Position numbers and translations under genes: made by a program. Below the pieces are notes generated by a model. That model had not been told where the DNA came from, did not search any database, and saw only the letters and a program-made list of their open reading frames with translations. DNA of 35,951 nucleotides from Sandarakinorhabdus cyanobacteriorum (GTDB lineage: Bacteria; Pseudomonadota; Alphaproteobacteria; Sphingomonadales; Sphingomonadaceae): NCBI RefSeq assembly GCF_002251755.1, contig NZ_NOXT01000099.1, positions 1 through 35,951 on the forward strand. Reading direction: 5' to 3'. Shown piece after piece: positions 8,690-15,986 of this stretch (its first letter is position 1; each line of letters opens with the position of its first letter).

Positions 8690-8881
8690 ATGCCCAAACG
8701 CACCTCCCCCCACGATGCCGACGACATCACCGAGGCTGACGACCTCCAACACGCCGTCATCGACAAACGCGAAGCCTGGCGCGCCAACCCCACCAAAGCC
8801 CGCCGCCGGCAACGCCGCTACACCGGCCTGCTCACCCGCCAGCTGCTGAAACAGGGCGGCGCGGTCGGGGATGAGGATTGA
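8690..8881 (+). CDS. small basic hypothetical protein
   Basis: 63 residues from MPKRTSPHDADDITEADDL. The ATG at 8690 is preceded by CGGAGGA at good spacing, which decides it over an upstream in-frame ATG at 8624 that lies inside the repeat. An acidic N-terminal part (DADDITEADDLQ) is followed by a strongly basic tail (KARRRQRRYTGLLTRQLLK). There is no membrane segment or known motif. It converges with the TetR gene, 6 nt between the ends. Function unknown. Confidence 0.6.
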   Translation: MPKRTSPHDADDITEADDLQHAVIDKREAWRANPTKARRRQRRYTGLLTRQLLKQGGAVGDED

Positions 8882-8887
8882 TCGCGC

Positions 8888-9478
8888 TCAACCGGCAATC
8901 GCCGCCAGCGTGCCGCCAACCATCTGATCGATGAACAGCGCCAGCGCCGCATCCTCCACCTGTTCAAACCGCAACAGCGCCAGCGTGTGCGCCCCGCCCA
9001 CAAACAGCCGCGCCGCCATCGCCGCCCGCGCCGTATCGGCCGCCGCCGGGGCCAGGATCGCCCGCACATGCGCCTGCAATTCCGCCTGCAGCACCAGATA
9101 CCGCGGCCACACGTCGGCGCGCACGCCCGTGCTCCAATCCAGCCACACCCGCACCGCGTCCGGCTGCTCCACCGCCATGTCGGCCGTGTGCCGGGCCAGC
9201 ACGGTCAACGCCTCGGCCACGCCAACGCCGGGCCGCGCCGCCTGGGCCAGCATCGCCCGGATCGCATCGGCCACCGCCGCCAGCACCGCCGCCACCAGAT
9301 CGGCCCGCGTGCGGAAATAGGAATAGACCGCCGACACCGAAACCCCCGCCCGCGCCGCCACCTGTGTGTGGGTGGCGCGCGCAATGCCATGATCGGCAAA
9401 ACAGGCGATGGCATGCCCCATCAACTGGGCTCGGCGATCGGCCGGCAACAACCGGGTGCGGGCGGGCTTGGCGCTCAT
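8888..9478 (-). CDS. TetR-family transcriptional regulator
   Basis: A 196-residue protein. The N-terminal helix-turn-helix is canonical: AIACFADHGIARATHTQVAA, then RAGVSVSAVYSYFRTRADLV (residues about 23-60). The C-terminal ligand/dimerisation domain is alanine-rich and helical and not assignable to a ligand. ATG 9478 starts MSAKPARTRLL. It diverges from the diiron-protein gene across 79 nt that contain a large dyad operator, so it most likely represses that operon and itself until a small hydrophobic ligand binds. Confidence 0.9.
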   Translation of the reverse strand: MSAKPARTRLLPADRRAQLMGHAIACFADHGIARATHTQVAARAGVSVSAVYSYFRTRADLVAAVLAAVADAIRAMLAQAARPGVGVAEALTVLARHTADMAVEQPDAVRVWLDWSTGVRADVWPRYLVLQAELQAHVRAILAPAAADTARAAMAARLFVGGAHTLALLRFEQVEDAALALFIDQMVGGTLAAIAG

Positions 9479-9496
9479 GCCCCCGCTCTACCGGGG

Positions 9497-9544
9497 CTTA
9501 TTGACAAAAGCCACAACAAGCTTATTGTGTATCTTATCAATAAG
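9497..9544. promoter_or_regulatory. nested dyad operator between TetR and its target operon
   Basis: Two inverted repeats share one centre (9520/9521): an inner 18-bp palindrome (9512-9529, CACAACAAGCTTATTGTG, one mismatched pair) and outer arms CTTATTGA (9497-9504) and TCAATAAG (9537-9544) that match perfectly. The 7-mer CTTATTG occurs three times (9497, 9521, and inverted at 9538). A TTGACA box at 9501-9506 overlaps the outer arm. This fits binding by one or two TetR dimers that block both divergent promoters. Confidence 0.7.
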
Positions 9545-9557
9545 GGGGATTCGCACC

Positions 9558-10436
9558 ATGTCCACCACCAGCCCGCGCATGATCGTGCGTCGCATGGCCT
9601 TCCGCTTCGCCGCCACCCTGGGCGGCCACTGGAACCCGCAGCGCCCGCAATTCAGCCACATCGTCAACGCCGCCTCGCTGGCCATGCCCTATCTGGAACC
9701 CTATTTGATCGATACGATGCGCCAGGCCCGCGCCCGCATCAGCGATCCGCGCCTGCTCGCCGATATCGATCTCTACATCGGGCAAGAGGCCGCCCATTAT
9801 CGCCAGCACCAGCAGTTCAACCGCCGCCTGGCCGACATGGGCTACACCGCCGTCCCCGCCATGGAAGCAAGGCTGAAGGCCGATTATGCCGGCTTCGCCA
9901 AACGCCGCAGCTTCACCTTCAACCTCGCCTATGCCGAAGGCTTCGAAGCCATGGCGCTCGCCATCGGCCACATGCTGATCGAAGATCGGGAACATCTGTT
10001 TGGCCGCGCCGATCCCGCCGTCGCCTCGCTCATCCTCTGGCACTTCGTGAAGGAGATCGAGCACAAATCCGCCACCTACGATGTGTTCAAGGCCCTCGAC
10101 GGGCGCTATCTGTGGCGCATCTGGGGGCTGATCTTTGCCACCGTCCACATCATGGCCCGCACCCGCCAGGGCTATGCCGCCATGCTCCACCAGGAAGGCC
10201 TGTGGTGGCACTGGCGCTCCCGCCTTGCCACCTGGCGCCTGCTCGCCCACATCTTCCGCCGCCTCACCCCGCGCTTCCTCGCCGTGCTGCGCCCCGGCTA
10301 TGATCCGCGCCAGGTGCCCGATCCGGCCTGGGCCCAGGCCTGGTGGCGCCAGCACCACCAGGGCGATCCCGGCCTCGCCACGCTCGACACCCACCGCCTT
10401 GCCCACGCCGAACCCATCTGCATCGCGGCGGCCTGA
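9558..10436 (+). CDS. ferritin-like diiron protein (predicted metal-dependent hydrolase family, PF10118-type)
   Basis: A 292-residue protein from MSTTSPRMIVRRMAF. ATG 9558 has AGGGGGA upstream; the frame is open further 5' but that part overlaps the operator. It fits the family annotated as predicted metal-dependent hydrolase. The visible metal signature is E47, E77-x-x-H80 (GQEAAH), E130 (GFEAM; E127 is the alternative) and E166-x-x-H169 (KEIEHK). That is the E / ExxH / E / ExxH spacing of a four-helix diiron carboxylate protein, so oxygenase or aldehyde-type chemistry is as likely as hydrolysis (inference). It is co-transcribed with the membrane gene 3 nt downstream and likely controlled by the divergent TetR. 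Confidence 0.8.
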   Translation: MSTTSPRMIVRRMAFRFAATLGGHWNPQRPQFSHIVNAASLAMPYLEPYLIDTMRQARARISDPRLLADIDLYIGQEAAHYRQHQQFNRRLADMGYTAVPAMEARLKADYAGFAKRRSFTFNLAYAEGFEAMALAIGHMLIEDREHLFGRADPAVASLILWHFVKEIEHKSATYDVFKALDGRYLWRIWGLIFATVHIMARTRQGYAAMLHQEGLWWHWRSRLATWRLLAHIFRRLTPRFLAVLRPGYDPRQVPDPAWAQAWWRQHHQGDPGLATLDTHRLAHAEPICIAAA

Positions 10437-10439
10437 ACC

Positions 10440-10913
10440 ATGCACACCACACCCGCCCCACTGCCCGAACGCACCCGCGCCCTGCTCTTCCTCAACGGCA
10501 CCCTGCTGCTCGCCTTCTCGCTCATCGTCGGCTGGCACTGGTTCATCGCCCTGCTCGGCCAGCTCGTCGCCTGGCCGCTCATCCCCCCCATCGAACTGCA
10601 CGTGCCCAGCGACAGCCGCGCCTGGCGCATGGCCCATATGGAAGCCATCACCCACGGCCTCCTCCTCATGGGCTGGAGCGCCGGCGGCCGCTGGCTGCTC
10701 CTCTCCCCCCGCCAACAACGCATCTTCGTCGCCAGCGCCCTCACCACCGCCTGGCTCTTCACCGTCCCCGCCGCCGCCAACGCCCTCGCCGGCACCCGCG
10801 GCCTCGCCTGGAACAACGGACCCTTCCCCGGCAACATCACCGCCAACAACATCATCTTCCTCTTCGGCTGGCCCCCCTCGTCGCCGTCCACATCTGCTTC
10901 GCCCTCGCCGTGA
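10440..10913 (+). CDS. four-span membrane protein resembling styrene-oxide isomerase; frameshifted near the C-terminus
   Basis: As read, 157 residues ending in a serine/proline-rich tail (PPSSPSTSASPSP). A single extra C in the C6 run at 10872-10877 would instead continue LVAVHICFALAVIGVWRAV, a proper fourth membrane helix, to a TAA at 10952-10954 (171 residues). I take that as the true gene. Segments IELHVPSDSRAW, RMAHMEAITHG and GTRGLAW align with EFHVPGSPEGW, RAHSGPALNG and NRGLTF of styrene-oxide isomerase (StyC), as I remember that sequence. The haem-ligand His (H58 there, H66 here) is kept, but StyC residues N64, D95 and Y103 become H, T and A. So the fold and haem may be shared, with a different reaction. 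Start ATG lies 3 nt after the diiron gene stop. Confidence 0.6.
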   Translation: MHTTPAPLPERTRALLFLNGTLLLAFSLIVGWHWFIALLGQLVAWPLIPPIELHVPSDSRAWRMAHMEAITHGLLLMGWSAGGRWLLLSPRQQRIFVASALTTAWLFTVPAAANALAGTRGLAWNNGPFPGNITANNIIFLFGWPPSSPSTSASPSP

Positions 10914-10964
10914 TCGGCGTGTGGCGGGCGGTAAAGGCGATGCCGGCGGGGTAAGGCAGAAGAA

Positions 10965-11005
10965 GCCTCCAGCGGGCAGGGTCGCAGGCCGGCGCACCCG
11001 TTTGC
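10965..11005 (+). repeat. R1 hairpin repeat, copy B (degenerate)
   Basis: GCCTCCAGCGGGCAGGGTC, then a divergent right arm (GGCCGGCGC), then the conserved ACCCGTTTG tail. It starts 10 nt after the TAA at 10952-10954, which supports that TAA as the real end of the frameshifted membrane gene. The 8-bp stem of the other copies is lost. Confidence 0.6.
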
Positions 11006-11070
11006 TGGCGGCTGTCCGTCGGCACCGCAAGCGCGCCAACCCAATCCGCCTCAGTAACTTCAGGCCTGTC

Positions 11071-11110
11071 AAAAGCAGGTGCAGGGGCCTCGCCCCTGCC
11101 CGCCGGAGGC
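11071..11110 (-). repeat. R1 hairpin repeat, copy C
   Basis: A perfect stem GCAGGGGC (11081-11088) / GCCCCTGC (11092-11099) with GCCGGAGGC at 11102-11110. Read on the minus strand it is followed by ACCTGCTTTTG. Its orientation agrees with a 3' element of the minus-strand hppA, but it lies about 335 nt beyond the stop, after two other hairpins. Confidence 0.7.
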
Positions 11111-11195
11111 CGCTTGCTTGGCTCTCTGTCCTACACGGGCCCAACCGGGTATCATCGCGGCGTGGCTGTTGGATTTAGGCCTTGATAACCAAGCG

Positions 11196-11220
11196 AAAAA
11201 ATCCGGAATCCCGGAATTTT
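11196..11220. terminator. bidirectional intrinsic terminator between converging genes
   Basis: AAAAAA, TCCGG (11202-11206), loop AATC, CCGGA (11211-11215), ATTTT. Read on the minus strand the T run is six long; on the plus strand four. It sits between the plus-strand membrane gene and the minus-strand hppA and could stop transcription from both sides. The rest of the gene-free stretch 10955-11445 holds repeats and two more hairpins, and no convincing gene. Confidence 0.55.
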
Positions 11221-11345
11221 CGTCAATTGTGTCAAATGAAGCCGGGTGGCGTCAAAATCCGGTGAGATGCGAAAAAAGGGCGAAACGGGCCGACGTTGGC
11301 GGGCGTTGGATGCGTGGAATTGGGCCTTTTGGAGAAGCAATGAAG

Positions 11346-11371
11346 AAGGGGCGGCCGATGGGCCGCCCCTT
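11346..11371 (-). terminator. long hairpin downstream of hppA
   Basis: An 11-bp perfect stem AAGGGGCGGCC (11346-11356), loop GATG, GGCCGCCCCTT (11361-11371). On the minus strand it is followed by CTTCATTGCTTC. It lies 75 nt after the hppA stop and is the strongest terminator candidate for hppA. The plus strand also spells a short open frame here (see findings). Confidence 0.6.
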
Positions 11372-11410
11372 GTGAAGTTGGTGGTGTGAGGTCCGTGGTG
11401 TTCCCACCCC

Positions 11411-11445
11411 CCCGGCCCCTCCCGCAGGCGGGAGGGGAGGAGGGG
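11411..11445. repeat. R2-class repeat immediately after hppA
   Basis: CCCCTCCCGC (11416-11425), loop AG, GCGGGAGGGG (11428-11437), followed by AGGAGGGG. It abuts the hppA stop codon. The same 10-bp arms occur at 6975-6996. Confidence 0.6.
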
Positions 11446-13536
11446 TCAACCCCCGGCCAGCGCGGCGAGCAGCAGCAGCGCCACGATGTTGGTGATCTTG
11501 ATCATCGGGTTCACGGCCGGGCCGGCGGTGTCCTTGTAGGGGTCACCCACGGTGTCGCCGGTCACCGCCGCCTGGTGCGCCGGTGATCCTTTGCCGCCGT
11601 AGGCGCCTTGTTCGATCACCTTCTTGGCGTTGTCCCACGCGCCGCCGCCGCTGGTCATGGAGATGGCGACGAAGAGCCCGGAAATGATGACGCCCATGAG
11701 GAGGGCGCCCAGCGCGGCAAAGCCGTTGCCCTGGCCGGCGACCGCGGTGATGGCGAAATAGACCACCACCGGGGCGAGCACCGGCAGCAGCGAGGGGACC
11801 ACCATTTCCTTGATGGCGCCCGCCGTGACCAGGCCGACGGTGCGGGCATAATCCGGCTTCACGGCGCGGGTGGCGATGCCGGGGTTTTCGCGGAACTGGG
11901 CGCGGATATCCTGCGCCACTGCCTGGGCGGTGCGGCCCACCGCCGTCATCGCCATGCCGCCGAAAAGATAGGGCAGCAGCGCGCCGAGCAGCAGCCCGAC
12001 GACGACATAGGGGTTGGCGAGGGAGAAATCGACGGCGACGGTGCCGAAGAACTCCTTCAGATCGTTGGTGTAGGTGGCAAACAGCACCAGTGCGGCGAGG
12101 CCGGCCGATCCGATGGCATAGCCCTTGGTGACGGCCTTGGTGGTGTTGCCCACCGCGTCCAGCGCGTCGGTGCGGTTGCGCACTTCGCCTTCCAGGCCGG
12201 CCATTTCGGCGATGCCGCCGGCATTGTCGGTGACGGGGCCATAGGCATCGAGTGCCACGATCATGCCGGCCAGCGCCAGCATCGAGGTCGCGGCAAAGGC
12301 TATGCCAATGAGGCCGCCCAGCTTGTAGGTGGCGATGATGCCGGCGATGATCACCAGCGTGGGCAGCGCGGTCGATTCCATCGACACGGCCAGGCCCTGG
12401 ATCACGTTGGTGCCGTGCCCGGAGTCAGACGCCTTGGCGATGGATTTCACCGGCCGATATTCGGTGCCGGTATAATATTCGGTGATCCACACGATCAGCG
12501 CGGTGACCACCAGGCCGATCAGCATGCAGAGGAACAGCGACTGGCCAGTGAAGCCATCGCCAACGCCTTCGCCGCCGATCACCGCGTTCATGTCGGGGAA
12601 CACGGCCTGGGTGGCGAACCACAGCGCCGGCACCGACAGCACGCCGGTGACAATCAGGCCCTTGTAGAGCGCGCCCATGATGGAGCCGCCGCCCAGCCGC
12701 ACGAAGAAGGTGCCGATGATGGAGGTGATGATGCAGACGCCGCAGGCCAGCAGCGGCAGGCCCATCAGCTTGGCGGCATCCGGCCCGCCGACGAGCAGGG
12801 CGCACAGCACCATGGTGGCGCCGATGGTGACGACATAGGTTTCAAACAGGTCGGCCGCCATGCCGGCGCAATCGCCGACATTGTCGCCCACGTTGTCGGC
12901 GATCACGCCGGGGTTGCGATCATCATCCTCGTCAAAGCCGAGCTCGTTCTTGCCCACCATGTCGGCCCCCACGTCGGCCGCCTTGGTGAAGATGCCGCCG
13001 CCCAGCCGGGCAAAGATGGAGATGAGCGAGGCGCCGAACGACAGCGCAACGAGCGCGTTGACGACGGCGCGGCTCGTCGGCTCCAGGCCCGACGAGATCA
13101 GCGCATAGAAATAGCCGGCGATGGCCAGCAGCGCGAGGCCGGCGACCAGCATGCCGGTGACCGCGCCCGACCGGAACGCCATGGTGAGCCCGGCCTGCAG
13201 CGATTGCCGCGCCGCTTCGGCGGTGCGCACATTGGCGCGGACCGAGATGTTCATGCCGATGAAGCCGGTGGCGCCCGACAGCACCGCGCCCAGCACGAAG
13301 GCAATGGCCGGGATGATCCCCAGGAACATTGCCACCAGGCCGGCGACGATCACGCCCACCACCGCGATGGCGGTATATTGCTTGGTGAGATAGGCGCCGG
13401 CACCGATCTGGATCGCCTTGGCGATTTCCTGCATGCGCTCATTGCCGGCCGATGCCCCCAGCACCTGCCGTGATGTCAGCAACCCGTAAACGACCGCGGC
13501 CAATCCGCATATGATGGCCAGAACAACGCTATCCAT
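11446..13536 (-). CDS. hppA: K+-independent H+-translocating membrane pyrophosphatase
   Basis: A 696-residue integral membrane protein that couples hydrolysis of pyrophosphate to proton export across the inner membrane. Start [18 protein letters not shown] at ATG 13536 behind AGGGGAAGGGG; the frame is open further upstream but lacks the family pattern. Substrate-binding motifs are complete: [39 protein letters not shown], and near the end [10 protein letters not shown] and [18 protein letters not shown]. In [17 protein letters not shown] the Lys after GNTT is the known marker of the K+-independent subfamily, where K+-dependent enzymes have Ala. About 15-16 membrane helices are expected. A hairpin CCCGTG-CAAA-CACGGG (13578-13563) lies in the 5' leader. 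The gene is divergent from the aminotransferase gene. Confidence 0.95.
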   Translation of the reverse strand: MDSVVLAIICGLAAVVYGLLTSRQVLGASAGNERMQEIAKAIQIGAGAYLTKQYTAIAVVGVIVAGLVAMFLGIIPAIAFVLGAVLSGATGFIGMNISVRANVRTAEAARQSLQAGLTMAFRSGAVTGMLVAGLALLAIAGYFYALISSGLEPTSRAVVNALVALSFGASLISIFARLGGGIFTKAADVGADMVGKNELGFDEDDDRNPGVIADNVGDNVGDCAGMAADLFETYVVTIGATMVLCALLVGGPDAAKLMGLPLLACGVCIITSIIGTFFVRLGGGSIMGALYKGLIVTGVLSVPALWFATQAVFPDMNAVIGGEGVGDGFTGQSLFLCMLIGLVVTALIVWITEYYTGTEYRPVKSIAKASDSGHGTNVIQGLAVSMESTALPTLVIIAGIIATYKLGGLIGIAFAATSMLALAGMIVALDAYGPVTDNAGGIAEMAGLEGEVRNRTDALDAVGNTTKAVTKGYAIGSAGLAALVLFATYTNDLKEFFGTVAVDFSLANPYVVVGLLLGALLPYLFGGMAMTAVGRTAQAVAQDIRAQFRENPGIATRAVKPDYARTVGLVTAGAIKEMVVPSLLPVLAPVVVYFAITAVAGQGNGFAALGALLMGVIISGLFVAISMTSGGGAWDNAKKVIEQGAYGGKGSPAHQAAVTGDTVGDPYKDTAGPAVNPMIKITNIVALLLLAALAGG

Positions 13537-13664
13537 GGTTCCCCTTCCCCTGATGTGGTCCGCCCGTGTTTGCACGGGTCGATCATTTTGTCGCAGCATG
13601 ACATGGGTTTTGCCGAACGCAAGCAAAGAGGTGAGGGTGTTGGCCAAAGGATGAGGGGGCAGAG

Positions 13665-14936
13665 ATGATGGACGTGACACGGCGCGGTGCGCTGATGTTG
13701 GCAGGGGCGGCCGCGGTGCCGGTGGGCGCAGCGCTGCCCGCCGGGATGATCGCACCGGATGATGAGGCCGGCTGGGCCCGCATCGCCGCGCTCTATCCGC
13801 AGATGGGGCCGGTGACCCAGCTGGAGCATGGCTATTGGGGCAACATGGCGCTGCCGGTGGCCGAGGCGCATCGCGCCATCCTGGCCCGGCTGAACCGCGA
13901 CACCAGCCTTTATGCCCGCAGAGCCATGCGCAAGGATCAGGAGGTGGTGAAGGCCCGCGCCGCGCAGGCCATGGGGGTGCAGCCCGAAGAGATCGGCTTC
14001 TGCCGCAACGCCGCCGAAGCGTTGCAGGCGCTGATCACCCAGGTCCAGGTCGTGGGCGAGGGGGATGCCATCCTCTGGTCGGACTCCGATTATGACACCA
14101 GCCACAACGCCATGCGTTCGCTGGCGAAAAGCCGGCGCGCCCGGCCGGTGATGATCAACCTGCCGCGGGCGCCGACGCGGGACAATGTGATCGCCGCCTA
14201 TGCCGCGGCCATCAAGGCGACGCCGAAGCTGAAGTTCGTCCTCCTCACCCATGGCACCCACAAATCGGGGATGGTGGTGCCGGTGGCGGAGATTGCGGCA
14301 CTGGCCAGGGCGGCCGGGGCGATGGTGCTGGTCGATTGCGCGCAGAGCTTCCGCATGCGCCCCTTCACCATTCCGGATTTCGGTGCCGATGCCGTGGTGC
14401 TCAACTTCCACAAATGGACCGGCGCGCCGGTGGGCGTGGCCGGCTTCTGGATCCGCCCCGGTGCTGGCCCGATGATCGCGCCGGCCGCCGCCGAACCGGA
14501 TGCCAAACCCGATGATGTGCAGGCCAAGCTGCACCAGGGCACGCTGGATTATGCCCCGCAGCTCACCCTGCCGGCCGCGCTGGATTTCCAGGATCGGGTG
14601 CTGCCCGTGCCGATGAAGCTGGCCCGGCTGCAACATCTCAGGAACCTGTGGGTCAAACCGCTCAGGGGGCTTTCGGGGCTGGAGATCATGGTCGGCGATG
14701 ATCCGGCCACCTTTGGCGCCATCACCAGCTTCCGCATTGCCGGCCACAACAGCACGGCCGACAATATCGCCATCACCGATCGGCTGCTGGCCGATTATGG
14801 CGTCAACACCGTGCACCGCACCGGGTTGGCCGATGGGGCCTGCGTGCGGGTGACGCCGGCGCTGTTCACCACGCCGGATGATTGCGTGAAGCTGGTCGCG
14901 GCCTTGAAGGATCTGGTGCCGAAGATCGCCCGCTGA
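13665..14936 (+). CDS. class V aminotransferase-like PLP enzyme with Tat signal
   Basis: A 423-residue protein. The N-terminus [20 protein letters not shown] carries a twin-arginine signal, so the folded enzyme is probably exported to the periplasm. The class V aminotransferase/cysteine desulfurase fold shows in [39 protein letters not shown] and the PLP-binding Lys in [12 protein letters not shown]. Proteins of this set are annotated as isopenicillin N epimerase-like; the actual substrate is unknown. Start ATG 13665 (or 13668) is preceded by GAGGGGG. It converges with the aldolase gene, 7 nt between ends. A periplasmic PLP enzyme is uncommon; the window has a second candidate at 18.5 kb. Confidence 0.85.
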   Translation: MMDVTRRGALMLAGAAAVPVGAALPAGMIAPDDEAGWARIAALYPQMGPVTQLEHGYWGNMALPVAEAHRAILARLNRDTSLYARRAMRKDQEVVKARAAQAMGVQPEEIGFCRNAAEALQALITQVQVVGEGDAILWSDSDYDTSHNAMRSLAKSRRARPVMINLPRAPTRDNVIAAYAAAIKATPKLKFVLLTHGTHKSGMVVPVAEIAALARAAGAMVLVDCAQSFRMRPFTIPDFGADAVVLNFHKWTGAPVGVAGFWIRPGAGPMIAPAAAEPDAKPDDVQAKLHQGTLDYAPQLTLPAALDFQDRVLPVPMKLARLQHLRNLWVKPLRGLSGLEIMVGDDPATFGAITSFRIAGHNSTADNIAITDRLLADYGVNTVHRTGLADGACVRVTPALFTTPDDCVKLVAALKDLVPKIAR

Positions 14937-14943
14937 GGGGCGA

Positions 14944-15720
14944 TCAGTCGCGGAAGCTGGGATCGATCCGGTCGAGCTTGCGCAGCAGCGCCGGCCAGGC
15001 CAGCATGTTGCCCACGATCTTCAGCCCGTCGCGGCCCTGTTCGGCAGCCTTTTCCGGCGTGCCCTGCGGCGGGTGGTTGATGAGATCCTGGCCGCCGGCC
15101 AGCGCATGGATCTGCGCCTCGCAGGCCCGTTCCAGGAAATACATCTTGATGAAGGCCTCGGCCACGGTCGACCCGACGGTGAGGGTGCCATGGTTCCTGA
15201 GGATCATCGCCGTCTTGGTCGGCCCCAGATCCTCCACCAGCCGTTCCCGCTCATCAAGGTCGGTCGCGACGCCTTCATAGTGGTGATAAGTCAGCTCGTC
15301 GCGGATCAGCATGGCGGTCTGGGTCAGCGGCATCAGGCCTTCGGCATGGGCGGACACAGCCTGGCCGTGCGGCGTGTGCAGGTGGATGACGGCATGGGCG
15401 TCTTCGCGGGCCATGTGGATGGCCGAATGGATGGTGAAGCCCGCCGGGTTGGTGAGATAGGGCGTTTCCATCACGGGGTGGCCGTTCACATCGATCTTCA
15501 CCAGGCTCGACGCGGTGATTTCCTCGAACATCAGATTATAGGGGTTGATGAGGAAATGATGCTCCGGCCCCGGCACACGCACGCTGAGGTGGGTGAAGAT
15601 CAGATCATCCCAGCCGTAATGGGCAACCAGGCGATAGGCGGCGGCCAGATCGACGCGCAGTGCCCATTCCTCGGCCGAAACCTGATCCTTCACCGATGGC
15701 GTCTTCAGTTGCGTGGCCAT
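14944..15720 (-). CDS. class II aldolase/adducin family protein
   Basis: 258 residues starting MATQLKTPSVKDQVSAEEW. The family's metal site is visible: HLHTPHGQA (about residues 130-140) and RNHGTLTVG about 70 residues later. N-terminal landmarks are VAHYGWDDLIFTHLSVR and LINPYNLMFEEITASSL. Close relatives are fuculose-phosphate-aldolase-like and adducin-head proteins, whose reactions in this size class are mostly undefined. ATG 15720 is preceded by GGGGGAG; an upstream extension in the same frame lacks a ribosome site and would enter the DUF2256 gene. Confidence 0.88.
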   Translation of the reverse strand: MATQLKTPSVKDQVSAEEWALRVDLAAAYRLVAHYGWDDLIFTHLSVRVPGPEHHFLINPYNLMFEEITASSLVKIDVNGHPVMETPYLTNPAGFTIHSAIHMAREDAHAVIHLHTPHGQAVSAHAEGLMPLTQTAMLIRDELTYHHYEGVATDLDERERLVEDLGPTKTAMILRNHGTLTVGSTVAEAFIKMYFLERACEAQIHALAGGQDLINHPPQGTPEKAAEQGRDGLKIVGNMLAWPALLRKLDRIDPSFRD

Positions 15721-15745
15721 GTGATTCCTCCCCCGGGACTGGCAG

Positions 15746-15916
15746 TCATTTTGTCGTGCCGGCGCGCGCCCGTCCATAGGCGCCGCTGCGGCAGGCATCG
15801 GAACAATAGCGCACATTCTCCCAATCGCGCGCCCATTTCTTCCGCCAGCTGAACGGCCGGCCGCAGGCGGCGCAATCCTTGCTGGGCAGATCGGCCTTGG
15901 ACCGCATCTTGGGCAT
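15746..15916 (-). CDS. DUF2256 zinc-ribbon protein
   Basis: 56 residues from [15 protein letters not shown]. The diagnostic core is [19 protein letters not shown] followed by VRYCSDACR: two cysteine pairs (CxxC and CxxxC) that should bind zinc, around a W-rich basic loop. DUF2256 genes frequently sit beside or fused to cryptochrome/photolyase genes; here the photolyase is 7 kb away. Function unknown, possibly nucleic-acid related. ATG 15916 is chosen because the family starts there; the longer frame upstream overlaps the divergent phosphatase leader. Confidence 0.85.
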   Translation of the reverse strand: MPKMRSKADLPSKDCAACGRPFSWRKKWARDWENVRYCSDACRSGAYGRARAGTTK

Positions 15917-15986
15917 CGTGTGGGGGCCCCTCGAAAATGTCACAATATCGGGTTTAATGGCGGCATCATCTAAAGGGGAATCGGCC

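Noticed and set aside
10440-10954. Calling the membrane protein styrene-oxide isomerase (styC).
   Set aside because: Only the fold segments and haem His seem shared; the known catalytic N, D and Y positions differ and no styrene genes are present.
11608-13473. Long plus-strand open frame opposite hppA (and similar long frames opposite 1.3-3.8 kb, 7-8.8 kb, 16-17.7 kb and 31.6-34.4 kb).
   Set aside because: Products are rich in His, Gly, Arg and Ala with no family motif, and each mirrors a well-supported gene; they are antisense frames kept open by high GC.
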